DNA from: Microthyrium microscopicum | Taxonomy: Eukaryota; Ascomycota; Dothideomycetes; Microthyriales; Microthyriaceae | Reading direction: 5' to 3' | DNA: 64,000 bases | NCBI GenBank assembly: GCA_010405405.1 | Contig: MU004238.1 | Span: forward strand, 1,378,374-1,442,373 | Shown here: piece after piece, positions 54,250-64,000 of the stretch | Position numbering within the stretch: position 1 is the stretch's first letter | Layout of the letters: each line of letters begins with the position of its first letter | Notes under the pieces: generated by a model | The model's input: only the letters and a program-made list of their open reading frames with translations | What the model was told of the DNA's origin: nothing | The model's database searches: none | Position numbers and translations under genes: made by a program

Positions 54250-55451
54250 GATGAGTTATTTCGAAGTATTTGCGGTATGAAGTGGTGTTGCTGGGCGAAG
54301 CAGCGCGAATGGAGGGAGGGGTAGTAAAAGTTGTTGAAAGTTGCTTGATATGCAGGACCAGCCGAGCTACCAGGGGCGGCGCTGCGGCGGGTTTTCGATG
54401 GGTGGACTCGGGCGTAGACAGATGCAGGTTCAGAGGACAGGCGTACTTGGCTGAGGATTGAGACTGCAAAAGGTTGTGGAACTGGACAAAGTTTGGGTTT
54501 GGTGAAGTTGTTGTTGGAACGTGGGGGAGATGGTGGCGGCGGCTACAAGTGTCTGTGTTGGTACCAGAGTGGTGAGGTAAAGTGTGGCGCTCTATCTTTA
54601 GATGACGGATGATCTACTCCACGATTCGGAGAACGGTGATGTTGTCGACTTGGCACCTGTTTTCAGAAGAAGATATTCCGATTGCTGCTCAGTTTGTTTG
54701 AGAAGGTTGCAAGTAGAGTAGAGCACGAGTGGAAGCAAACAGGAAGAATAGATAACACTTCTGGAAAGAGTTTAGACGGAAGAAGACGGTTGGCAGTTCC
54801 CAAACATAGAGTAGGGATGGATAGGGAGCACTGAGCACAGGAGCAAAAGCACCAAAAGTTACCGTAATGCAAGGCCGGATCTTGATGGAGCTCACAGCTC
54901 AGACTCTAAACTCGACAGCAAAGCACGAGGAGTCCATGTCTCAAGCTCTCCTAGAGTAACAATGAACCTGTCACAATGCATGTTCTGAACAGGGGGTTTT
55001 CACCACCAATTACATGTCATGCCTCTCGCATGCTGACAAGTTGGTGGTGCGCAAGCTGGCTCCACCATTACCGGTACATTGCTGATAACACAAGAATGGA
55101 TACTTTTGGTGCCTTAAGCCAGATAGAATGATCGGAGACTGATGTTGTACTTTGGTATTAGCAGAGCATATGCCGCCCATTTGATATTCAACCATATTAA
55201 AACCAGAGTAGTACCTCCAGTACATCCATAGAGTATCTTCAGATGTTGACTATGTAGGTACTCATAACAAGTAGTAACTATCACTATCTACTATCCATCA
55301 CAGCCTATATAAAATCGTATTTCATGTCCTTCATCCCCTCGCTGAACAGTTGGTATCTCGCTAAGAAAAAGAAGAAAAAAGTCATATGCCTACTCCCAGA
55401 AAAACGCCATACATGCCCATATCGAAAAAATCTCATACACCATCATTACAA
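54250..55451. other. Intergenic, promoter side of the OSBP gene
   Basis: 1.2 kb. It includes the OSBP 5' region and the 3' region of BCK1. Short frames only; no repeat recognised. Confidence 0.35.
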
Positions 55452-58400
55452 TCAGCCAGTAGTTGGACGAATCTTTTTATACAAATCTGTATCAAAGAAG
55501 TTGAAGCTCGAATCATGGAAACAAAACGGCTGATCCAGCAGTCGCTGAGCCGTCGGGCGTTCTTGTGGTTGACTACAGAAACTGTCAGCTTCTCTCATCT
55601 CCAGTTGGTTAAAAGGGGCGATGACTTACATAGTAAAGCAATCAAACATAAAGCTCAACGCTTGGGGTGAAATCGTGCTCGACACATCATCCGGGATGGG
55701 CGGCGGCTCGTTGAGCTCACCGAGTTTGTAGATGGCACCAATAGCTTCCTCTTTAGCCCATGGCCGTCTGCCTGCAAACATCTCGAGGACTACACAGCCG
55801 AGCGACCAAATGTCGACTTTGGCGCTGTAGCCCACTCCTCCTGAACGGATGACTTCCGGCGCCATCCAAAAGACGGAGCCTTGCATGCTGTTCGTGCTGT
55901 CATTGCCGTAGATATTGTCCGTCTTCTTCGAGATACCGAAATCCGAGATCTTCGCAGAGCCGTCCATGTCCAGCAGGATATTGTCTGCCTTGAGATCACG
56001 ATGCAGGATGCCTTCGTCATGCAGATAGGCCAGACCTTTGAGACACTGGCGTGTCAAGCTGGACACAATTTCCTCTGGGAATTTGCCATGCTTGCGGAGC
56101 ACGGAGCCGATACTACCTCCAGGAATATACTCAAGGAAAATGCTGATGGAAAATTCTTTGCGTTCGCAGCCAAGATAGCTGACAATGTTGGGATGCTCGA
56201 GCGGCTCCATAAAGTCAATCTCATTGTCAAGACTGCGGACCATCTCCTTGAGTCGCTCCTTTTCTTGACCGGCGGCCTTGGGATTGACTTCGACTTGCTT
56301 GACAGCCAAGAATTCACCGGTGGCAATGTTCATGCCGAGATACACACGACCAAAGGTTCCCTTTCCAATCAACTGACCGCGAACCCACTTAAAGGTGGGT
56401 TGCCGTTGTGGCATGTGCGTTGCGCCAGAGGGTCCGGCGGTGGCTGACATCTGGGGCATTTCTTCTTGGTGGATAGTGTCGAGATTGATGATTCGGCTGC
56501 CGCGATTGGGCTTGACTTGTTCAATCTTGGCTCCGAACATCTTTGTGCTCTTGCGCCGAACGATTGCAGCATTTTGGCGGATAGTGTTGATTCTCGCAGG
56601 TAATGGAGCCTGTTGTTGCTGTACAGGTTGAGCAAGTTGGGGAATATAATTCCGTTGAACGACTTCACGAATGGATTTGGCGCGACCAAGTCCACCACCA
56701 GTTCTTTGCATCTGTCGTTGGGCAACAGAGGCAACAGAGCCAATCGTATCCTTAGCTTTGAGCGTGGACTCATCAGAACCTAGTGTATCGTTCTCGTCAA
56801 CTCGGCCTAGAGGTTCGTACCCGTTGGGATTTGGCGGAGCGGAGTTACCAGCAGCCCAATTTGCTGCTTCCTGAATGACAGGTTGATCAAGGTTGATGTT
56901 GGGGAAGAATTCATCGAGATTATCGATAATGCCTTCCGCACTTGGACGAGCTGCCCAGACATCACTGGCAAAACTTCTCCTACGGTTTGCCTTTAGTTCC
57001 CAATCATCCGGATTATTTGACGAAGCAGAGGTAGCAGATCTAAGATTCTCGCCACTGAGGTCATCAGGATCAGTAGACGCGCTACGCTGTTCAGAGTGCG
57101 GCGATTGAAACTGAACTTCTTTTGGGGGTTTAATTGTAAGAACAGGAGGCTTGCCAGCTTCTGTGTCCTTACTCTTGCCTTTTGGTGGACCTCTATTGAT
57201 TGGCATCGCAAACAAACCATCGTCGTCCGAATCACTTTGAGGCGACTCTGGTACAGCTGCGGCCGCCTTATACTTTGCAAAGTCAATCTTTGGTTCTTTG
57301 ATGTCAAAGTTTGGCCCTACGCCACGCTTCGACTCTACTCTGGCTAGAGGCGGTGCTTGAGACGCATGCGGGCTGACGTTTTGTGTGTCTAGCTGCCGCA
57401 CACGGTTAACAGCTTGTCCACCTGGCATCTGTAGAGTTAGGTTTGGCTTTCCACTGAACATGTTTTGACCGTTCATAGACAAGCCATGGATGGAACTAGC
57501 CACTTCACCAGCAGTGGTGTCTTCTGGGGAATCTTCGCGATCTGAGTTGTAGTCAGGGACCAAGAATGGAACACGGCCTTTGCTCATAGTAATAGTACCT
57601 GGACTTCCGGGGGGTGCCCCTGATGGACTGTTCTCTCCCGACCTCTTCCCGGTCTCGCCGAGCGCAGTAGCCATGGCTGACCTTCCAGACTCCACGGAAG
57701 AGTTAGATCGCTCCTTATCCAGAGGATTGCTCTCATAAATGATAAGATCAGTCTGTGAATCGCGTTTTGAGCCGCTGCCCCTCTCAGAACCAGATCTTCG
57801 TGAGGTATGACCTTTCTTGGTGAGAGAATCAGCTTTACGAAGCATTTTGGATCCACCAGCTGGTGCTGCAGGAGGCGGTCTGTTGGGAGCAAGATCTCGA
57901 CTTTTACGGTTAGGATCCGTATAAGGGGATTCGCGACGATTGTCAAAGTCAACCGTACGGCCTGTGATGCTAGGGCTGTCTCTGGCATCAGATGGTGATG
58001 TAGACTGTAGCTTCATGCGCTTCGACTCTAGGTATGCTGATTGTTTCCGAGCAATCTCTCTACGATGCTCTTCAGCTGCCGCGTCTAGATTGACAGGGCG
58101 ATCGGTATTGTAAATTTCTGCGCCGGCATCTGTATTGTCAGAAACAGGTAGGTTGTTTGAATTAGTACTTGGTAGAATGGGTGTTCCCATGACGCTCATC
58201 TTATGAGATGAGCTGGTGCCGTAGGGGGAAAGGTTCTGAGGTATAGTCGCCCACAGTTTGAGAGTGCCAGTTGCATCTGCAAGACTGCGTTTTGCATATA
58301 CTAGCAGATCATCAGAGAGGGCGTCGTCATGGTCAGAGAGTAATGGAACGGTAATGTGTAGACCAAAGTCGGTGCCTGGCGGTAAGTCAAGGCCATCCGA

Positions 58401-60442
58401 TATGGCCAAACGAATGCTTTCAGCTGAATCAACTCGCGATATGTCAATAACGCGATAGTTGATGCCATCGGGTGTGACAAAAGCCACGCGTTTACCCTCG
58501 TCCTCCGCGACGGATAGACGGCTGCCAGCACCAGATCGGGTAGTGCCAGTAAGATGTAAAGAATTCTCGCTACCGTTCCTGAACTTGAAGAAATAATGTG
58601 GTTGACGGATGTTGGCTGGACTGGAAGGCGATTCAAGGCTCGACTCGTCGGGTGAAAGATGAGTGCCATCTTTCTTATCCTTGCGCTTGAGTCGAGAGAA
58701 TATGTTCTTATGCTCCTTGACTGGAGGTTCACTCGGCGACGGACGGTTGCTTTCAAGGGCATTTCTTCCTCTGTTGGTAGATTCTGTACTGGCGTCACGG
58801 TTGTGCGTCGCCTTTCCATGTGGCCAGCCCTTTCCGTGTATTCCAGGGCTAGGCGCAGGACTAAGTCGACCGTCCCGTTGCGACTGATCCGGAAGATCCT
58901 GCGAAGAATTCCTACTTCGCCTCCTTCCATCTGCCATCCTGAGAGCATCCCTACTATGCTTACTCCGTCCGTCTTCCACCTGAGATGGAGACACCCGGCG
59001 ATTCCACAAATCTGATGATTGCCCAGGTGCTGCCACGAACCTATCAGGACTATCGTCTCCCAGTGCAGTTGTAGGTGTACCTGCTGGTCCTAGACCTGGC
59101 GAGTTTTCGACTGTACCCTCCGGTCCTGCACTAGTGGTCAATGAATGCTCTCGTTTGTGATGATATGCATTCAATGATGTTCCACCTCCAGCATCTCCAG
59201 TCTCCACAATTTTGCGAACTGCTCGTCTCAAACGTTTCCGTCGATCCATTTCCGCTTGAACATCGAAATTATCTCCCAATTTATCAGCTAATCGCGGATA
59301 GACCTGTTCGTGCATCATTGCCAGATTTCCACGATTTCTTCCGATGTCCAAGAAGGCATTCCCATGCACGTTAACCTCTCTAAACACTTCAATCCATTGA
59401 CTTGGATAGTTTTGTGTAGCAAGAAATTTAAGCACCCGCTCCAAAGGCCATTGATATCCAGGATCTGAAGGAGACAGAGGCTGTTGTGTTTGTAAAGCAG
59501 CGGGGAGAGATTGTGGATTTTGGGGAGTAGCCGTGGGTGGTCCAGGCGATGCGAAGCCATTTGGTGGCACTGCAATCGATCTTGGAGGTGCTGGCGTCAT
59601 TTGTCCATGGGCAAAGGTCGGAAAAGCATTGGATCCGTCAATTGGGGTTTGAAGCGTAGTCATCCCCGTATTAGACTGAGTGCCATAGTCTGAATGTGTA
59701 CCATATTGTGGTTGATCGTAGTACAAATCATCTGGAGGCGGGATACCGACTCCTGGTCCCCATCCTTCACCCCCAGGAATATATGTAGCGGAGACTAAAC
59801 TGCCAGTGCTATTCTCTCGAATGGACTGTTGTGTCTGTTGCTGATAGGTACTGTATGCTGAAGGATTATAACTTGGAACAGGTCGATTGCTAGCGGGCGG
59901 GGGAGGAGGATACGACTGTTGTCGTCCACCCCAGAAGGAATGCGCATTTTGGGGTACAGCACTCGGAGGCCCGCTTGGAGGAGGAGGTATTATCAAGCCA
60001 TGATGTTGTGGATGCTGTTGACGGGGCGGAGGCCCTGGGAGCGATATACCGATGGGAGTCTGTGGTGGTCTAATATGGTCAGTGTATGATCAACATGAAT
60101 GCGCCCGGCTCAGCCCAACGCTGATAGAACTGTTGAAGACAATTCCACAGCACCAACTGCACAGAGCCAGGCGCAACACTCAAAAGATGGTTGCACATAA
60201 ATATCTTACGGTGGAGGAGGTGGGAACCCATTGCGATAGGCGCCATGCATGGCGCCGTATGCCAAATATGAATTGTTCTCTGTAAAGGATCGTTGCCGGT
60301 GCGGAGCAGCTATAGGCGATGGCGAATATGCCAAACTTGGATTTGCGCCGGGAACTTGCAGGTTGCTGTTAGAAGAGGAATAGGCGGGCGGATCTTGTGG
60401 AGGGAGGTCAGAGCCGGATCGTTGGCGGTTTTCGACTGTCAT
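55452..60442 (-). CDS. BCK1: MAPKKK of the cell-wall integrity pathway (BCK1/BckA)
   Basis: Three exons: 60210-60442, 55630-60069, 55452-55572; 4,794 nt, 1,597 aa. The N-terminal 280 residues are Pro/Gln/Tyr-rich. A SAM-like helical domain lies near 284-352 (WPLERVLKFLATQNYPSQW). A long disordered middle with many Ser-Pro sites follows. The kinase domain (about 1304-1582) is complete: LIGKGTFGRVYLG, AVKQVEVNPKAAG, HRDLKADN, DFGISKK, MQGSVFWMAPE. The last exon adds IQPQERPTAQRLLDQPFC and FDTDLYKKIRPTTG. The VNPKAAG insert and the IYGNDSTNSMQGSV activation segment identify Bck1/Mkh1/BckA and exclude Ste11 and Ssk2. It acts below protein kinase C and Rho1 and above the MAPK of the cell-wall stress pathway. 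Confidence 0.95.
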
Positions 60443-61558
60443 GCTAAGAAGGAGCAGAGTCCAGACGACAAACCCGAGATAGGATGGACTGATGTTCGTC
60501 GCTCAATATGAAGGGGGTGGGAGTAGCGGTCCGAGCGCTGAGATAGGTCTTTCTAATATCTATTCCCGGCCTGTCAGATACATCAGGCCTGCGACAGTAT
60601 CAGAATCAGATGTCCCAGGATATGGCGATATGGCGACGACAATGGGGATGGTGTAGACATGAAAGTCGCACGCAAAGGAGGTGGTGAGACGAGAGAATAA
60701 TGTCAAGACGGACCCCCTCTTGGAGTCTTGGAGAAGTGTTGGTGGTTGGATTCTGACGAGAAGGAAGCAGCCAATCCCCGCGCTTACCTTGACGCCCGAG
60801 GCCATTGCTGTTGGCTCTTTTCTCTAGCCGTCTCCTCTCATTCGTTGCTTACAGCTTTTAGCAGCGGAGAGAGCCTCGAGAGCGTGGATGCTGCCGCTTA
60901 ATGGCCACGCATAAGTTATAACGCGACATAAGCCAAATAAGCCACGCTAGAAGACTTCTAGTCTCTTTTCATGTGAGCCTCTCAAAGACTTCATCTTGTC
61001 TTTTAAATCCACCGCAAAACACATCTCTCACAGTTCCACGAGTGTATGAGACAGAATCTTACATCAATCCCAACAACTTCAAAGGCCTATCAATGGACCA
61101 AAAAATTGACGTGCTCCCATCATCTTCGCTGGCTGCCATGTGCCACGCTTTCGTACCGAGATTCCCATCGAACACGTTGAATGCTCGATTTTCCATCGAA
61201 CGCGACGCGATATGAGACATCATGTCTTTAAACATCGAGTGCAATGAGAGGCATCATATCTTTTTGCTTATCGAGTGCGATGGGGGATTTCTGAGTTGAT
61301 GGGAGCGCGCCACTTACTTGGTCGACCTACGGTATTAGCAGTCTTTTTTTCAACAGTTCTAACAGATCCTGTCGAGGGCGTAGACAGTCAATCAAACCAT
61401 CGATTACGGTGGGAGAATAAGTATATTCTCGTTATCAAGTGCGATGGTAACCATCGTCGCAGATGGGAGAATGTCAATTTTTTTTGTTCAGTGGCTAAAA
61501 ATTTGAGAGACAGATTGTTCGGATTCAAGACACCCCCTTTTTCTCCAAAACATTGCCC
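60443..61558. other. Intergenic between BCK1 and PalB
   Basis: 1.1 kb. BCK1 promoter and 5' UTR, then the repeat listed at 61090-61320, then the 3' region of PalB with the motif (A/C)TCGAGTGCGATGG recurring near 61272 and, less exactly, 61430. No gene. Confidence 0.35.
61090..61325. repeat. Short dispersed repeat, copy C, with imperfect TIRs
   Basis: Its left end (CAATGGACCAAAAAATTGAC then GTGCTCCCATCA) matches the start of copies A and B. The right end is an imperfect inverted copy (TGATGGGAGCGCGCC...TTGGTCGAC); 23 of 29 positions pair. No clear target duplication could be fixed. Confidence 0.45.
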
Positions 61559-64000
61559 CTAATCCTCCCAAACCTCCCAATTTCCTGGTCGAACAGCTGT
61601 CTTGTCAGCATCAGCGATCAGCAGACTCGCTTCATATCGTTCCTCACTACCGTCTACTGTCTGGCCCAATCGCTCGGCTACCAAAAACATGTCTCCCTTT
61701 CTGGACAACTCGCGATATATTGGCACATCGAAAACGCGTAGACCCATTATTGTCTCGTCGCTGAACTGGCCGTCGTAGCTCTTACCCAACACCCTAGCCG
61801 CATCTCCACGGCCGTGCATCAAGCTAATGCGCATAGGCGATCGAAGCGGAAGGTTTTCAGTCAGTGGATCGTCCATCAAATCGCTTGTCGAGGACTGGTT
61901 TACGGGAGGAATGTAAGAGGACGAGTATTTGAATATTGCAGTGATGGCTGCGCCGCGTAATGGATCCAGCTTGATCGCAAGTTTGGTCACTGAGCCACGG
62001 AAGACAGCTGTGGGTAGTCGCAGAGTTGCTTTGCAGAAATCCTCAGCTGGGATTACCTTGACTTTGACATCGGTATTGGTCTCAATCGACAACTTGAAGC
62101 GACCATACTGCTTGGCCTCGAAAGTTGATGCAACGATTGTGTATTTGCCCGGCTCAACCATGACGCGACTTTGGACGAAGCTGCTTCCCTTGCGGTATTC
62201 TTTCGAATCAAGTATAATATCCTGATTCTTAACAAGATACAGTCGTTTGCCGCCTCCATAGCACAGCTTGACGTTGACATTGCGTTCAGGAGTATAGCAC
62301 TCAAGCAATAGGGCCATTGCAGTTGGCTGGTGTACTTCCACGCTCCACTGAGGATTGATTGAGAATGAAGGGCTTGTCGTAGAGCCTCCGGCGTTCCACA
62401 TATTCCATTCACCAAGTTCCATGTGGCTGCAAGAATACGTATTTGTAACATGCGAGATCTTGATTGGGTCCAAAGCAAAGGCTGAAAGAGAGAAAGTCTC
62501 CATCGTGGCAGGCAGGTTTTGCTCGCCAACAACAACGGTATACCGAGGAGACTTTCCCTTTGGAGTTTGCATCCGAAGTAGTGTTTGCATCGAATCCACA
62601 AACCGGCCCTGCTCCATAGCACCGGCTTCGTTGTAGACTCGCTTGCCATCATTGTCGAACACGTACAGATTAATGTGGCCATCGTATTCCGAAGACCCAG
62701 TGCTAGCTGCAACTTCACTGATCAGAGACTCAAATGCAGATGCCTCTTTCGAGTCGTCGCTGAGCTTCTTTGTTGGCTTGTCCGCTTCTTCGTCGACTGT
62801 ACATCGAGCATCCATTGTTAGATGGCGGCATAAGAGAAGCCAAACCGGGCCACCATTCTCCACCGTTAGTGAGAATTGAGGGTTTCGCGCCAGGGTGTTG
62901 GTTGCTCTCGAAGCGGTGGCCATATCCCACTGAAAGTGTATATCCTGCCGATATCTAAACATGGCTGGATTCCAGTTCAGATATATGAATTCGAAATTAT
63001 GAAACATGTCGTTCAGAGTCATCCAAAAAGTTCCCGGAGCAACATGGTTTCCTGCTGGTGGTAATTTGGAGAGTGGTCGCGCCCGTGGTTTTGGTGTAAA
63101 GTTCCCATTCTTGTCTTTCGAAGCCAAATCTTCACTATCCCACAATGTTTCTTCGCACCATGGATTTTTTATCAACACCATCTCTCTACCATTCTCTTCC
63201 CGTAGGTCAAGGATCGCATAATTGTGTTGACTAACGAGTCCCAGCTCCGCTTCGACTTCTGGGGACATCTTTCCGGTTCCTGTGGTCATGAGGAGATTGC
63301 CCTCTTCAAATGAGCCTTTCATTCTCTTCCACAGGTTGTCTGGACTTGCTCTGCTAAATGTCAGCGTCATACCGAACAAACGGATCTGCTTTTCTTACTG
63401 CTGTAGGAACACTATCTCTGGAATCCATCCAGTGATGATCCATAGGTCAGTATTGGAATTACTTCCTGGAAAGTCATAGCCTCCTCGAACTTTGAGATAT
63501 GCCTTTTCTATAAGAGCAGGCCACAGTAAAGTTGGGTTATTTCGATCAATGATATGAAGCATTCTTTTCGTCTTGGATACGGGAAGTGAGTCGTCTATCT
63601 CAACTGCTCGACGGCATCCATTGAAATTGAATCGGAAAAGGTATCGTCCATTCGGGGACATCGCAGGGCAGTTGTTTTTCGAATCCCATGGAAAAATCAC
63701 CGCAGACAGAATCTACCATCCACGTCATTAAAACGATTCATTACCAATCCTGGCTGATAGTACTTACGGATGGATGCCCTTTTTCTGCTCGAGCTCTCTC
63801 AGCACACAAACTCGCTACCACTGAACAATCGAGCGCAGCATCTTGAACCAGATCGATTTGTCTCTCGGATAACATACAAGGTCTCATGCCCGCGGGATTT
63901 GAAAACCATTCTGGCGGAGGCAAAGCTTCGCTTGCCCGATTCCAAGCTCTATAATTAGCACGTTGGTGAGGCGCCAGACTTAGCACGGTCGAATCAGTAA
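61559..64000 (-). CDS. palB: PalB/Rim13 calpain-like protease, 3' part (truncated by window edge)
   Basis: Three exons are visible: 63768-64000 (continues beyond the window), 63399-63712 and 61559-63353, about 780 codons. Reading in, the protease core shows the catalytic cysteine in AALDCSVVASL, then GYDFPGSNSNTDLWIITGWIPE, the catalytic histidine in SQHNYAILDL and the asparagine in LIKNPW. Two C2-like beta-sandwich regions follow (QFSLTVENGGPVWLLLCR; WSVEVHQPTAMALLLECYTPE), ending with an extended C-terminal domain. This order is that of PalB/Rim13, which cleaves and activates the PacC/Rim101 transcription factor on the endosomal Rim/Pal platform at alkaline pH. The N-terminal MIT domain expected for the family lies outside. 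Confidence 0.93.

Overview
This window is nuclear DNA of a filamentous ascomycete (Pezizomycotina); I cannot fix the genus. The signs are short introns (about 45-70 bp) with GT..AG ends and CTAAC-like branch points, fungal-type proteins (HET domain, PalB calpain, BckA-type MAPKKK, RNase T1 fold), and AT-rich repeat islands almost free of CpA/TpG, the mark of repeat-induced point mutation (RIP). About 25 genes are supported. Most are single-copy housekeeping genes on both strands; I see no biosynthetic cluster, defence island or CRISPR.

Layout. 1-4.5 kb: end of a RIP-damaged Tc1/mariner transposon, a 465-bp TA-flanked MITE, and DNA without a recognisable gene. 4.5-22.9 kb: a dense block with a fungal protein of unknown function, LAS1 (rRNA processing), POL12 (DNA polymerase alpha B subunit), a Pdr16-like PI-transfer protein, eIF4B, a small Tim17-like membrane protein, an enoyl/methylglutaconyl-CoA hydratase, an MDR reductase, a conserved unknown protein, SWD2 and a secreted RNase T1-fold protein. 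23.6-24.2 kb: a 633-bp AT-rich MITE. 24.4-28.2 kb: NAD kinase, OHCU decarboxylase (urate breakdown) and a conserved unknown protein. 28.2-31.8 kb: gene-poor, with a tRNA-like/SINE-like repeat and strong hairpins. 31.8-34.7 kb: OTU1 and cofactor-independent phosphoglycerate mutase. 36.6-40.6 kb: a 3,994-bp RIP-damaged Tc1/mariner element with clear terminal inverted repeats and TA duplication, apparently sitting in an intron of a now broken host gene. 41.2-46.3 kb: a coiled-coil protein and an SNIP1/Pml1-like FHA splicing factor. 46.9-52.1 kb: an accessory-looking stretch with a kinase-like protein, a mitochondrial CsbD/LEA-like protein, a HET-domain protein and more small repeats. 52.4-64 kb: an oxysterol-binding protein, the cell-wall-integrity MAPKKK BCK1 and the 3' part of PalB/RIM13 (pH signalling), which runs off the right edge.

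Most genes act independently: ribosome and translation (LAS1, eIF4B), replication and chromatin (POL12, SWD2), lipid transfer (PDR16-like, OSBP), splicing (SNIP1/Pml1) and signalling (BCK1, PalB). The most informative oddities are the transposon/RIP story at 36.5-41.1 kb, the TA-flanked MITEs, the RNase T1-fold protein that has lost both catalytic histidines, and tiny exons in the eIF4B gene. Exon models were built by hand from splice signals and preserved reading frame; every spliced total given is a multiple of three.
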